From Streptomyces apocyni (GTDB lineage: Bacteria; Actinomycetota; Actinomycetes; Streptomycetales; Streptomycetaceae), in assembly GCF_009739465.1 (NCBI RefSeq), contig NZ_WHOM01000055.1, positions 62,001 through 126,000 of the forward strand: DNA of 64,000 nt, written 5' to 3'. The notes under the pieces are model-generated. The model saw only the letters and a program-made list of their open reading frames with translations, was not told the origin of the DNA and searched no databases. This document shows, piece after piece, positions 1 to 9,908 of this stretch (positions are counted from its first letter, which is position 1; the number at the start of each line of letters is the position of its first letter). A program made the translations under genes and the position numbers.

Positions 1-939
1 GATCCGCCCGGCCGATGCGCGGCCCTGGGCGAACTCGCCGTTGACGAAGGTGAGGAGCTGGAACGGTCCGAGCAGGAACTGGGCGAGCCCGACGGCCGCC
101 ACCAGCTCACCGACGGTGATCTCGCCACGCATCGCCAGATGCGCGCCGACCAGCCCGATGACGACGATGAAGATTCCGGTCAGGGCGAGGATCGCACCGT
201 CGTGCCAGGCCCGGCTGTTGGCGGCGCGCAGCGCCGCCGCCAGCGAGTCCTGGCTGGTACGCCGGTACCGGTCCACCGCGGCGGGCTCGGCGCCGATGCC
301 CTTGAGCACCCGCAGCCCGCCCACCAGGTCGGCGGCCACGCCCGACGCGTGCGCCGCCCGCTCCTGCTCCACACCGCTGCGTCGTTCGAGCGGCATGCTG
401 ATCCGGTGCCCGAGCCACAGCAGGGGCGGGATACCGAGCAGGACCAACAGCCCGAGCGGTACCGAGATCCGCAGCAGCACCACGGCGCTGATCGCCAGAC
501 CGGCGATCGCCGCGATCCCGAAGGGCAGTACGGCGGGGACCGAACCCACCCGCTTGGCATCGCCGGTCGCGATGGTGGTGAGGACGCCGGGCAGCCGGCC
601 CGCGTCCGCTCCGCCCCGCGGGTCCAGTACGCGGGCGCCCAGGTCGAGCCGTATCCGGTGTGCGGCCTGTTCACCGGCCCGTTCGCTGATCCTGGCAGCC
701 GTCCGGTAACAGGTGGACAGGACGAAGAACAGGGCGGCCAGCACCAGCGTCCAGCGCAGCAGCGCGCCGGATGAGCCGGTCGCCACGGCCTTGTCGATGA
801 CCACGCCGATGACGACGGGGACCATCGCCTCGCACCCTTGGTGCGCCATGCCGAGGAGCGAAGCGTTGACCACATGGCGCCGCTGCCCCTCGATCGCCCG
901 TCGGAGGACATCGCCCCCCGTTGGTCCTCCTTCGAGCAT
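1..939 (-). CDS. ABC exporter, transmembrane domain (3' end cut by window edge)
   Basis: The minus-strand frame opens at ATG 939 and has no stop before the window edge, so only about 313 N-terminal residues are visible and no Walker motifs are reached. The protein begins MLEGGPTGGDVLRRAIEG and carries hydrophobic segments typical of a type I ABC exporter transmembrane domain, including one with LLVLLGIPPLLWLG. I chose ATG 939 because GGAGG lies five bases upstream; an in-frame ATG at 960 would place the start without a ribosome site. It diverges from two FecCD permeases across a pair of iron boxes. Exporters of this layout often secrete siderophores, and the iron boxes support that role by inference. 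The substrate cannot be read from the sequence. Confidence 0.85.
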   Translation of the reverse strand, partial: MLEGGPTGGDVLRRAIEGQRRHVVNASLLGMAHQGCEAMVPVVIGVVIDKAVATGSSGALLRWTLVLAALFFVLSTCYRTAARISERAGEQAAHRIRLDLGARVLDPRGGADAGRLPGVLTTIATGDAKRVGSVPAVLPFGIAAIAGLAISAVVLLRISVPLGLLVLLGIPPLLWLGHRISMPLERRSGVEQERAAHASGVAADLVGGLRVLKGIGAEPAAVDRYRRTSQDSLAAALRAANSRAWHDGAILALTGIFIVVIGLVGAHLAMRGEITVGELVAAVGLAQFLLGPFQLLTFVNGEFAQGRASAGRI

Positions 940-963
940 GCGTACCTCCACAGAGATCATAAG

Positions 964-982
964 TTAGGTAAGGCTACTCTAA
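964..982. promoter_or_regulatory. Iron box (DmdR/DtxR-type operator)
   Basis: TTAGGTAAGGCTACTCTAA matches the streptomycete iron-box consensus TTAGGTTAGGCTAACCTAA at 16 of 19 positions. It ends about 25 bases from the exporter start on the minus strand, where it would block that promoter when iron is plentiful. Confidence 0.85.
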
Positions 983-1018
983 CTACTACCCGACCCGATT
1001 CTTGTAGCCGCCTGACCA

Positions 1019-1037
1019 TTCAGTTAGCCTTGCCTAA
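1019..1037. promoter_or_regulatory. Second iron box in the divergent promoter
   Basis: TTCAGTTAGCCTTGCCTAA matches the reverse complement of the iron-box consensus at 15 of 19 positions. It lies just upstream of the FecCD permease operon, so each arm of the divergent pair appears to have its own operator. Confidence 0.75.
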
Positions 1038-1088
1038 GTAAATCTATTGGTGTGGTGCCGCGTTGTGCCGTCAGGTGGGGGGCAGTCC

Positions 1089-2165
1089 TTGGTTTCGGTC
1101 GACGCGGTGGCGAAACCCGGGAGCGATACCGGCGGCGTTCCGACGCCGCCGCCGCGACGCCGGGGGACCGTGACGGCGCTGCGTGGACTGGGGCTGCTCG
1201 TGGCCGTGGCCGCGCTGGTCGTCGTCTCGCTGCTGAGTGTGTGGGTGGGGACGCGCGGGATACCGTTCACCTCCACCTGGAACGTGCTGTGGGACAACGA
1301 CGGCTCCAAGGCCGCCATCGTCATCCATGACTACCGCATCCCGCGGACCCTGCTCGGCCTGCTGGTCGGCGTGGCACTGGGGGTGTCAGGTGCGCTGATG
1401 CAGGCCCTGACGCGCAATCCGCTGGCCGATCCCGGTCTGCTCGGGGTGAACCTCGGCGCGTCGACCGGCGTCGTCGTCGCCATCGGCTTCCTCGGGGTGG
1501 GATCGGCTCTCGGCTATGTGTGGTTCGCCTTCGTCGGCGCGGCGCTCGCGTCGGTGGCCGTCTATGTGCTCGGCTCGGCCGGGCGCGCACCAGCCACACC
1601 GGAACGGCTGGTCATCGCGGGAGCCGCGCTGACCGCTGTCCTCTTCGCGTTCAACTCGGCGGTGCTGCTGCTCGATCCCGAGGCGTTCGACGCCTTCCGG
1701 TTCTGGACGGTGGGCACGCTCGGTGGCCGCGGCATGGACGTCGTCGTGGTGATCCTGCCGTTCGTCGCGGCGGGACTCGTGATCGCGCTCGCGCTGGCCA
1801 GGCCGTTGAACGCGCTGGCGCTGGGCGACCAGGTCGGGCAGGCGCTCGGCGTCCGGGTCGGCCGGACGAGGGTGCTGGGCGCGGTCGCGGTGATGCTGCT
1901 GTGCGGCGCGGCCACCGCGGCGGCGGGACCGATCGGGTTCGTCGGCCTCGCGGTTCCGCATATCGCCCGGTTCATGATCGGCCCCGACCAGCGGTGGGTC
2001 CTCGCGTACTCGATGCTGCTCGCGCCGATCCTCCTTCTCGGCGCGGACGTGCTGGGCCGGGTTGTCGGCAGCCCCGGCGAGATCCAGGTCGCCATCGTCA
2101 CCGCCTTCTTGGGCGCGCCCCTGTTCATCGCCCTGTGCCGTCGCCGGAAGCTGGTCATGCTGTGA
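1089..2165 (+). CDS. Iron-siderophore ABC permease, FecCD/BtuC family (first)
   Basis: This inner-membrane permease subunit would import ferric siderophore. The translation shows the family's many membrane helices, the early signature GALMQALTRNPLADPGLLG, and the late GPIGFVGLAVPHIARFM region that contacts the ATPase. The start is uncertain: TTG 1089 sits three bases after GGTGGGGGGCAG, while the frame is open back to TTG 1047, next to the iron box. It overlaps the second permease by GTGA. No ATPase or binding-protein gene of this system is present in the window, so those subunits must be outside it or shared with another uptake system. Confidence 0.93.
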   Translation: MVSVDAVAKPGSDTGGVPTPPPRRRGTVTALRGLGLLVAVAALVVVSLLSVWVGTRGIPFTSTWNVLWDNDGSKAAIVIHDYRIPRTLLGLLVGVALGVSGALMQALTRNPLADPGLLGVNLGASTGVVVAIGFLGVGSALGYVWFAFVGAALASVAVYVLGSAGRAPATPERLVIAGAALTAVLFAFNSAVLLLDPEAFDAFRFWTVGTLGGRGMDVVVVILPFVAAGLVIALALARPLNALALGDQVGQALGVRVGRTRVLGAVAVMLLCGAATAAAGPIGFVGLAVPHIARFMIGPDQRWVLAYSMLLAPILLLGADVLGRVVGSPGEIQVAIVTAFLGAPLFIALCRRRKLVML

Positions 2166-3241
2166 ACGCCCTGAAAGCGGACGCGGAGGACGACGTCCGC
2201 ACGGTCCGTGGACTTGTCGTACGGACCCGGGGCGGGTGGCTGTCGCTGCGCGTCCAGGGCAGGGCGCTGGCCGTGTCGGTGGCGCTGCTGGTCACGTTCC
2301 TCGTGGTCGTCGGAGTCACCCTGACCACCGGGGACTTCGAGCTGTCCATCGGCGAGGTGCTCCAGGCCCTGGCCGGGAACGGCTCGGGCGGCGCGGACTT
2401 CATCGTCAACACCGTGCGCCTGCCACGGCTGCTGACCGCGCTCTTCGTGGGCGCGGCGCTGGCGGTCAGCGGGGCGATTCTGCAGAGTCTGTCCGGCAAC
2501 CCGCTGGGCAGCCCGGACATCATCGGCTTCACCAACGGCGCGGCGACCGGCGCCCTGTTGGTCATCATCGTGCTGCACGGCAGCATGACCCAGATCGCGC
2601 TCGGCGCGCTGGCGGGCGGGCTGGCCACCGCACTCGCGGTCTATCTGCTGGTGTTCACCGGTGGCCTGCACGGATTCAGGCTCGTCGTCGTCGGTATCGG
2701 CGTGAGCGCCCTGCTGCTCGCCGTCAACTCGTATCTGATCACCCGGGCCAGCCTGCAGGAGGCGCTGGAGGCGCAGACCTGGCTCATCGGCAGTCTGAAC
2801 AGCCGCGGCTGGACCCAGGCGACCGGGGTGGGGATCGCCGTCGCGATCCTCCTCCCGCTCGCCTTCCGCTATGGCCGCAGGCTGTCGATGCTGGAGATGG
2901 GCTCCGACACCGCCCACGCGCTCGGTGTGAACGTGGAGCGCAGCCGGCTCATCCTGCTCGTCATCAGCGTGGCGCTGGCCTCGTTCGCCACGGCGGCGAC
3001 GGGCCCGATCTGGTTCGTCGCGCTGGCCGCCCCGCAGCTCGCTCGCCGGCTGACCCGGTCGGCGGGTCCCGGGCTTGTCCCGGCGGCCCTGATGGGCGCC
3101 GTACTGCTGGCCGCGAGTGACCTCGCGGTGCAGCGGGTCTTCTCACCGGCGATCCTTCCGGTGGGCACGGCCACCGGCACCATCGGCGGCCTCTACCTCA
3201 TCTGGCTGCTGGTCACCCAGGCGCGTAAGAGCCGCACATGA
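2162..3241 (+). CDS. Iron-siderophore ABC permease, FecCD/BtuC family (second)
   Basis: This is the partner of the preceding permease; two different FecCD subunits normally form a heterodimer. It starts at GTG 2162, overlapping the upstream stop. Family signatures are visible: GAILQSLSGNPLGSPDIIG near residue 105 and GPIWFVALAAPQLARRL near residue 280. The length of 359 residues is usual for the family. About 40 polar N-terminal residues precede the first helix. It is translationally coupled to the first permease and followed at once by a small unknown gene, all behind the iron boxes at 964-1037. Confidence 0.93.
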   Translation: MNALKADAEDDVRTVRGLVVRTRGGWLSLRVQGRALAVSVALLVTFLVVVGVTLTTGDFELSIGEVLQALAGNGSGGADFIVNTVRLPRLLTALFVGAALAVSGAILQSLSGNPLGSPDIIGFTNGAATGALLVIIVLHGSMTQIALGALAGGLATALAVYLLVFTGGLHGFRLVVVGIGVSALLLAVNSYLITRASLQEALEAQTWLIGSLNSRGWTQATGVGIAVAILLPLAFRYGRRLSMLEMGSDTAHALGVNVERSRLILLVISVALASFATAATGPIWFVALAAPQLARRLTRSAGPGLVPAALMGAVLLAASDLAVQRVFSPAILPVGTATGTIGGLYLIWLLVTQARKSRT

Positions 3242-3267
3242 CACACGGAATCCGAAGGGACGGCACG

Positions 3268-3516
3268 ATGACGACGCGCGCTGACAGCATCGAGGCGTAC
3301 GCGCACCTGTGGCAGGCCTCGTCGGGCCCGCACCGGTGGGTGCTGTGGACCACCGCCGAGGAGACGATGGTCTTCGACCGCGAGCTCAACTGCCCCGAGG
3401 ACGTGGACGAACCGATCCTCGGCGAGGTCATGCGCAGGATGCGCGAGGTGGGCGTACCGGAGACCGGCGAGTACCCCGGGCGCTCCTGCGGACGGAGCTA
3501 CGCCGACCGGCCGTGA
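3268..3516 (+). CDS. Small conserved-looking protein of the iron-uptake operon, unknown function
   Basis: An 82-residue acidic protein beginning MTTRADSIEAYAHLWQ, with no membrane segment or recognised motif. ATG 3268 has GAAGGGA seven bases upstream; an in-frame ATG at 3238 overlapping the permease stop is the alternative. It is rich in Trp and Glu and contains a CGRSYADRP tail. It follows the two permeases without a promoter gap, so it is probably co-transcribed and iron-regulated. It is not MbtH: the conserved MbtH tryptophan pattern is absent. I do not recognise the family. Confidence 0.7.
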   Translation: MTTRADSIEAYAHLWQASSGPHRWVLWTTAEETMVFDRELNCPEDVDEPILGEVMRRMREVGVPETGEYPGRSCGRSYADRP

Positions 3517-3534
3517 CCAGGTTTGGCATGTGAC

Positions 3535-3553
3535 TTAGGTAAGGCTAACCTTA
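3535..3553. promoter_or_regulatory. Iron box upstream of GNAT gene
   Basis: TTAGGTAAGGCTAACCTTA matches the iron-box consensus at 17 of 19 positions. It lies 78 bases upstream of the chosen GNAT start, and a longer GNAT reading frame would run through it, which argues for the downstream start. Confidence 0.88.
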
Positions 3554-3630
3554 GTGGCGTCTGGTGCCCCTGGGTGCCACGGTGGCCGAGCCGCGCCCCC
3601 GTGAGCCGTGGGCCGATGGAAGGGAACCTC

Positions 3631-4158
3631 TTGATCACGGCCGCCCCACGCCTCGCCACACCGTCGTCACGCGCCGCCACCCTGCCTGCCCCGGTCACGG
3701 TACGGACCGCGCGCCGCGCGGATGCCGCCGCCCTGGCGGCCTTGTCCCGGCCGTTCGCGCGCTCGGGAGCGCTGCGTGAACGGTCCTTCTCCCGCTACGC
3801 GTTGGACGCGGCCGACTACCTGGTCGTGGACGGAGAGGACGGCACCCTCGACGGCTGCCTGGGGCTGCGCGTACACGCCGCCAACCCGGCCCGCGACGGC
3901 GGGCCCACGGGCGTTCTGTACAACTTCTGCGTCGCGCCACGCAGTCAGGGCCGTGGTGTGGGCGCGGGGCTGCTGCGCGTGGCGCTCGCGCAGGCGACCG
4001 CCCAGTCACTGCACGCCCTGTTCACCGCCACGACCGGCGGCGGCCGCCTCTTCCTCCGCTACGGATTCGCCCCCGCCGCTCCCGGCCTCGCACCGGCGGC
4101 CTGGGTGAACTCCCTTGACCCCCGGCGCGATTCACAGGTGCTGGCCCGCGCGCTCTGA
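3631..4158 (+). CDS. GNAT-family N-acetyltransferase, possibly ArgA-like
   Basis: A 175-residue GNAT domain with the acetyl-CoA loop motif RSQGRGVGAGLL and a following FLRYGF strand. TTG 3631 is chosen because GGAAGGGAA lies just upstream and the iron box at 3535-3553 precedes it; ATG 3616 is an in-frame alternative. Features such as SGALRERS, the GCLGLR strand and the SQVLAR end recall GNATs linked to arginine synthesis (N-acetylglutamate synthase type). It converges on argB. By inference, it could make N-acetylglutamate for the neighbouring ArgB and ArgC, replacing the ArgJ activity lost here. An N-acetyltransferase acting on a siderophore is the main alternative. Confidence 0.8.
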   Translation: MITAAPRLATPSSRAATLPAPVTVRTARRADAAALAALSRPFARSGALRERSFSRYALDAADYLVVDGEDGTLDGCLGLRVHAANPARDGGPTGVLYNFCVAPRSQGRGVGAGLLRVALAQATAQSLHALFTATTGGGRLFLRYGFAPAAPGLAPAAWVNSLDPRRDSQVLARAL

Positions 4159-4270
4159 CCCAGGCTCGCCTCCCACACCGTGCTCAGCCCCGGCCAGGGC
4201 CAGCGGGGGAGTGCCGTACGTGTCCCTCATGACGGCGCGCCAACGGCTGGTCAGCGGCGGGCGGACCGGC

Positions 4271-4307
4271 CAGACCGCCAGACCGCCAGACCGCCGGACC
4301 GGCGGTC
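4271..4307. terminator. Tandem 8-mer and dyad between convergent GNAT and argB
   Basis: CAGACCGC is repeated three times in tandem at 4271-4294. The dyad GACCGC-CGGACCG-GCGGTC at 4289-4307 reaches the argB stop. It could act as a two-way terminator, but the arms are short. Confidence 0.4.
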
Positions 4308-5147
4308 ATACGGCGTCCTCTTCATCCGGCACCACGACCGTGCCCCGGGGCCCGTCACCGGTGAACACGCCGCGCAGCAGCGCGTGCGGCACCCGCCCGT
4401 CCAGTACATGCGCCATAGGCACGCCTGCCTGGGAGGCTCGCAGGCACCCCTCCATCTTGGGGAGCATCCCGCCCGCCAGCTCCGGCAGCAGCTTCTCCAG
4501 CTCGCGGGTGGTCAGCTGGCTGATCACCTCGGAGCTGTGCGGCCAGTTCGCGTACAGCCCCTCGACGTCGGTGAGGACCACCAGCTTCGCCGCGTCCAGT
4601 GCCACAGCCATCGCCGCCGCCGCGAGATCCGCGTTGACGTTGTAGACCTGCCCGTCCGCGCTCCGCGCCACGGGCGACACCACCGGGATACGGCCCTGAT
4701 CCAGCAGCCCCTGTACGGCGCTCGGGTCCACCTCGACGATGTCGCCGACCAGCCCGATGTCCACGGGCTCGCCGTCCACCCACGCCGAGCGCCGTACGGC
4801 CGTCATGGTGTGCGCGTCCTCACCGGACATCCCCACCGCGAACGGCCCGTGGCGGTTCACGAGTCCCACCAGCTCCCGCTGGACCTGACCCGTCAACACC
4901 ATCCGTACCACGTCCATGACTTCGGGCGTGGTGACCCGCATCCCCGCCTCGAAGCGGACCTCCAGATCGAGCCGCCCGAGCAGCGCGCTGATCTGCGGCC
5001 CACCGCCGTGCACCACGACCGGGCGCAGCCCCGCGTGCCACAGGTCCACCACATCCTGGGCGAACGCCCGCTTCAAGTCCTCGTCCACCATGGCGTTACC
5101 GCCGAACTTGATCACAACCGTCCGGCCCTGGAACTCCGCGAGCCCAC

Positions 5148-5151
<4 letters not shown>
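4306..5151 (-). CDS. argB: Acetylglutamate kinase (ArgB), accessory copy
   Basis: ArgB phosphorylates N-acetylglutamate at the gamma-carboxylate, the second step of acetylated ornithine synthesis. The motifs [12 protein letters not shown] near residue 12, [21 protein letters not shown] and [10 protein letters not shown] are characteristic. GTG 5151 overlaps the stop of the argJ remnant as GTGA. At 281 residues it lacks roughly 20 N-terminal residues usual in streptomycete ArgB. The operon has no argD or argR after argB, unlike the standard argCJBDR order, so this looks like a second, specialised set. The iron box near 6420 suggests control by iron, not arginine, and supply of an ornithine-type precursor is the likely purpose (inference). 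Confidence 0.93.
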
Positions 5152-6412
<1,261 letters not shown>

Positions 6413-6431
6413 TTAGCTTAGCCTAACCTAA
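6413..6431. promoter_or_regulatory. Near-perfect iron box between argC and SnoaL-like gene
   Basis: TTAGCTTAGCCTAACCTAA differs from the reverse-complement consensus TTAGGTTAGCCTAACCTAA at one of 19 positions. It lies between divergent argC and the gene at 6524, and could repress both. Confidence 0.92.
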
Positions 6432-6523
6432 GCTCTTTCGGGTCTTGCTCAAGCGGTGGCAGTAGGCGACGATCAGGCGCGCGGTGTGTTCCGGTGACGA
6501 GAGAGGTACTGGTGGAGGTACGT

Positions 6524-6928
6524 GTGTCCGACGACAAGGTCCAGCTGGACCAGCTGATGCGCACGTTCCTCGGCGCGTTCACCAACACCGACGGCAGTCA
6601 GCCAGACCTTGACGTGATCCGCGAGGTGTTCATTCCGCAGGGCATGATCATCAGCATCGCCGGGGACGATCACGTGATCTACGACCTCGACGGGTTTATC
6701 CAGCCCCGGAAGAAGATGCTCACTGATGGGACGCTGACGGAGTTCTCGGAGTGGGAGGTCGCGGAGCGGACCGAGATATCCGGGCCGATCGCGCACCGGT
6801 TCAGCGAATACCGCAAGTCCGGCCTCTACGACGGTGAGGCGTTCGCGGGCTCGGGGAAGAAGACCACCCAGTTCGTCCGGACACCGGCTGGCTGGCGGAT
6901 GAGCTCGATGGCCTGGTACGACGTGTAG
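6524..6928 (+). CDS. SnoaL/NTF2-like protein
   Basis: A 134-residue protein with the cone-fold pattern of NTF2/SnoaL-like proteins: an N-terminal helix LDQLMRTFLGAFTN, a central acidic stretch and the C-terminal strands TTQFVRTPAGWRMSSMAWYDV. GTG 6524 is chosen because GGAGG lies nearby upstream; the frame is open to GTG 6494. It diverges from argC at an iron box, so it is probably induced by iron starvation. Such folds serve as small hydrolases, isomerases or binding proteins. No specific activity can be assigned. Confidence 0.8.
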   Translation: MSDDKVQLDQLMRTFLGAFTNTDGSQPDLDVIREVFIPQGMIISIAGDDHVIYDLDGFIQPRKKMLTDGTLTEFSEWEVAERTEISGPIAHRFSEYRKSGLYDGEAFAGSGKKTTQFVRTPAGWRMSSMAWYDV

Positions 6929-6934
6929 GGCAGG

Positions 6935-7900
6935 TCAGCGCACCCGGCCCCGGGGCTTCAGCGCCACCGGCGGCAGCGCGGGCGCGGGCAGCGGATCGCC
7001 GTCGTAACCGTGTACTTCGCCGAAGCGGGTGCCCTCCATCCAGTCCCTGCGGGCCTGTTCGACCTCCTCATGGGAACGCGCCACGAAGTTCCACCACATG
7101 ACGAGTTCCTCCTCGAAGGGCTCGCCGCCGAGCAGCAGCACCGACGCGTCGGACGCGGCGCGCAGGGGGAGTTCGGAGCGGCCGCAGCCGAGGTAGAGCA
7201 TCGAACCCGGCAGCACGGGGACGCCGTCGGCGTGTACCTCGCCCGACATGGACAGGACGGCGTACTCGAAGTCGCGTTCGAGAGGGAGGGTGGTCTCCGT
7301 CCCCCCGGCGAGGGTGAGGTCCGCGCCGACGATCGGGGTGTACGTCGTCCCCGGTGAGGTCGCTCCGTCAAGGGTGCCCAGGATGACCGTGGCGGTCAGG
7401 CCCGTGGCGGTGACGAGCGGCAGTTCGGGGTGGTGCTCGAACCTCGGGTCGGTGTGCCGGTGTGCCTCGGGCAGCGCCACCCACAGTTGCGCGCCGTGCA
7501 GAAAGCGCGCGTGGGACTTCGGGCTCTCCTCCGAATGGCTGATCGCCCGGCCCGAGGTCATCAGCCCCAACTCGCGGGGCCGTACCGTCTGCAGGCTGCC
7601 GGTGCTGTCGCGGTGCAGCACCTCGCCCTGGTGCAGCCAGCTCACGGTCTGCAGGCCCATATGCGGGTGCGGCGGCACCTGCATGCCAGGCTCGTCCGCG
7701 ATGTCATCGGGACCGTAATGATCAACAAAAGCCCAGCCGCCGACCATGCGCCGGCCGAGGTTGGGCAGCAGTCGACGGACCTCGGTCGACTCGCCCAGCG
7801 TGACATGCCGCGGCGAGAGCAGTTCGCGTACCGGCTCCGCGACCACGAATCCGCGACCACCGCAGGCGGTGACCGTGGCCTGACGATCCAGATTGCTCAT
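6935..7900 (-). CDS. Pirin family protein
   Basis: A bicupin of about 321 residues with the pirin metal-binding signature HPHMGLQTVSWLHQGEVLHRDS split around residue 80, followed by the SHSEESP motif. Pirins bind a single metal ion; bacterial members may be quercetinases or modulators of central enzymes. ATG 7900 is chosen; a TTG three codons upstream is the alternative. It ends six bases from the convergent SnoaL-like gene and is followed upstream by the DHFR-like gene in the same direction. Redox or stress relevance is inference. Confidence 0.9.
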   Translation of the reverse strand: MSNLDRQATVTACGGRGFVVAEPVRELLSPRHVTLGESTEVRRLLPNLGRRMVGGWAFVDHYGPDDIADEPGMQVPPHPHMGLQTVSWLHQGEVLHRDSTGSLQTVRPRELGLMTSGRAISHSEESPKSHARFLHGAQLWVALPEAHRHTDPRFEHHPELPLVTATGLTATVILGTLDGATSPGTTYTPIVGADLTLAGGTETTLPLERDFEYAVLSMSGEVHADGVPVLPGSMLYLGCGRSELPLRAASDASVLLLGGEPFEEELVMWWNFVARSHEEVEQARRDWMEGTRFGEVHGYDGDPLPAPALPPVALKPRGRVR

Positions 7901-7910
7901 ACCGCACAAC

Positions 7911-8465
7911 CTAACCCCGCTCGTACCGGAGATACACCGTCCCGGAAGCGAAGGACCGCTGCTCGGTCAGACGCAACGAGAGCCGGTGCCCGACCGGGAA
8001 GTACGGCTTGCCACCGCCGAGCGCCACCGGCGCGACGAAGAGCCGGAACTCGTCGATCAGGTCGAGGAGCGAGGCCGCCAGCTCCGGGCCGCCGATGTCC
8101 AACGTGCCCTCGCTCTGCTCCTTGAGGCGGGCCACCTCGGCCACCGCGTCCTTCCGCCGCACCAGCCGGACGCCCTGCGGAACCCGGGTGAGCGTGTCGG
8201 AGAAGACAATCCGAGGCGTGTCCAGGTAGATACGGGCGAACTCCGCCTCGACGTCGGGCAGACCCTCCTGGCGCGCGGCCGTGGACCAGGGCTCCTCCAT
8301 CATCTCGTACAGCCGCCGCCCGAACAGGAACGCCGAGGTATCCCGCGCGCGCTCGTTGTGCACCCGGTGCACTTCGTCGTCCGGCGCGGAGAAGTCGATG
8401 CTGCCGTCCGGGTCTTCGATGTAGCCGTCCAGCGACACCGTCATGGAGTAGAGGATTCTGCCCAT
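7911..8465 (-). CDS. Dihydrofolate reductase family (RibD C-terminal domain) protein
   Basis: A 184-residue stand-alone RibD_C domain protein. It opens MGRILYSMTVSLDGYIEDP, the characteristic first strand and loop, and contains LDIGGPELAASLLD, the NADPH-binding strand-helix of the family. ATG 8465 is preceded by GGGAG. Proteins of this type are NADPH-dependent reductases of mostly unknown substrate and are common as scattered copies in Streptomyces. It lies 10 bases upstream of pirin in the same direction, so the two may be co-transcribed. Confidence 0.9.
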   Translation of the reverse strand: MGRILYSMTVSLDGYIEDPDGSIDFSAPDDEVHRVHNERARDTSAFLFGRRLYEMMEEPWSTAARQEGLPDVEAEFARIYLDTPRIVFSDTLTRVPQGVRLVRRKDAVAEVARLKEQSEGTLDIGGPELAASLLDLIDEFRLFVAPVALGGGKPYFPVGHRLSLRLTEQRSFASGTVYLRYERG

Positions 8466-8565
8466 GCTGACTCCCTAGGTGGTCCCTGAGACGAGTACCT
8501 CACGCGTTTCCCCGTACGGGCCAGCACAACGCGCCCGACCGTGTCCGGCGCGCTGCAATGGACGG

Positions 8566-9237
8566 GTGACCGCGCCACCGGACGACTGCCTCGCGCGTAA
8601 CGAGTGGATCTGCGGCGAGTATCTGAGCACCCGCCGGGAGATCCTGGCCGACGCGGTCTGGCAGCATGTTCAGCTGACGACGCTCTCCGTGCTGATCGCG
8701 CTGCTGCTCGCGGTGCCGCTGGCCCTGCTCGCCCGCCGCTGGTCCCCGGCCGCGGGGCCGGTGCTCGTGCTCACCACGGTGCTCTACACGATCCCGTCAC
8801 TGGCGATGTTCTCGCTGCTGCTGCCGGTGTACGGCCTCTCCGCGTCCCTGGTCGTCGCGGGCCTCGTGCTCTACTCCCTCACCCTGCTCGTGCGGAACAT
8901 CCTCGCCGGGCTGCGCTCCGTACCCGAAGAGACCCGGCGGGCGGCTCGCGGCATGGGCTACGGCCCGGTCAGGCTGCTGCTCGCCGTGGAACTCCCGCTC
9001 GCCCTGCCCGCCGCGATGGCCGGTCTGCGGATCGCCACCGTATCGGCCGTCTCGCTCCTCACGATCGGCGCGATCGTCGGATACGGCGGCCTCGGCAACC
9101 TCATCTACGCGGGCATGAACACCTACTTCAAGGCCCAGGTGCTCACCGCGTCCGTCCTGTGCGTGGTCATCGCCGTCGCCGCCGACCTGCTGCTCCTCGG
9201 CGTCCAGCGGCTCCTCACCCCCTGGCAGCGCGCATGA
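8566..9237 (+). CDS. Osmoprotectant ABC transporter permease (OpuC/ProW type, first)
   Basis: A 223-residue permease for glycine betaine, choline or related compounds. It has about five helices and the binding-protein-dependent loop TRRAARGMGYGPVRLLLAVE, where the EAA-like motif contacts the ATPase. GTG 8566 follows a weak site. The next permease overlaps it by ATGA. The system is split: two permeases and a binding protein run forward, while the ATPase gene at 10904-12067 faces them. The substrate group is inferred from family resemblance. Confidence 0.9.
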   Translation: MTAPPDDCLARNEWICGEYLSTRREILADAVWQHVQLTTLSVLIALLLAVPLALLARRWSPAAGPVLVLTTVLYTIPSLAMFSLLLPVYGLSASLVVAGLVLYSLTLLVRNILAGLRSVPEETRRAARGMGYGPVRLLLAVELPLALPAAMAGLRIATVSAVSLLTIGAIVGYGGLGNLIYAGMNTYFKAQVLTASVLCVVIAVAADLLLLGVQRLLTPWQRA

Positions 9238-9908
9238 CGACACTCACCGACGCCTGGGGCTGGCTCACCGACAGCACCCACTGGACCGGTCCCGACGGCG
9301 TCGGCCAGCGCCTCCTGGAGCATCTCGTCCTCACCGTCGTCTGCCTCGTCCTGAGCTGTCTGATCGCCCTGCCCATCGCGCTGGTCCTTGGCCACCTGGG
9401 CAAGGGCGGCGCGCTCGCCGTCAACCTCTCCAACGTGGGCCGCGCCGTCCCCACCTTCGCGGTACTCGTCCTGCTGCTGCTCACGCCGCTCGGCGAGATC
9501 GGCGAGGGCCCGACCGTGGTCGCGCTCGTGCTCTTCGCCGTGCCCCCACTGCTCACCAACGCCTACGTCGGGATGCGCGGCGTCGACCGTGGTGTCGTCC
9601 AGGCCGCGCGCGGCATGGGCATGACCGGGCGGCAGATGCTGTGGCGGGTCGAACTGCCGCTCGCCCTGCCGATGGTCCTGGGCGGCGTGCGCATCGCGGC
9701 CGTCCAGCTGGTGGCCACCGCCACCATCGCCGCGCTCGCGGGCGGCGGCGGTCTCGGCCGCATCATCACGGCGGGCTTCAACCGCGCCTCGACCCCGCAG
9801 GTCGTGGCGGGCGCGGTGCTGGTCGCCGCCTTCGCGCTGCTGGTGGAGGGGCTGTTCGAGGTCGTGGAGCGGGCGCCCGGGTGGGCACGGGGGAGGGCTG
9901 CCGCATGA
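9234..9908 (+). CDS. Osmoprotectant ABC transporter permease (OpuC/ProW type, second)
   Basis: The second permease, 224 residues, starts at ATG 9234 within the upstream stop. It contains VVQAARGMGMTGRQMLWRVE, the ATPase-contact loop, and GGGGLGRIITAGFN near the C-terminus, a common end region of OpuCB-type permeases. The binding-protein gene overlaps its end by ATGA, indicating one polycistronic transcript for the three membrane and binding components. Confidence 0.92.
   Translation: MTTLTDAWGWLTDSTHWTGPDGVGQRLLEHLVLTVVCLVLSCLIALPIALVLGHLGKGGALAVNLSNVGRAVPTFAVLVLLLLTPLGEIGEGPTVVALVLFAVPPLLTNAYVGMRGVDRGVVQAARGMGMTGRQMLWRVELPLALPMVLGGVRIAAVQLVATATIAALAGGGGLGRIITAGFNRASTPQVVAGAVLVAAFALLVEGLFEVVERAPGWARGRAAA

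Noticed and set aside
3268-3516. Possible MbtH in the siderophore operon
   Set aside because: The conserved MbtH tryptophan pattern and WTDMRP motif are absent; the true MbtH is at 53404-53604.
7905-7920. Possible iron box before pirin
   Set aside because: Only a half site (GGTTAGG-like on the minus strand) is present; the other arm does not match.
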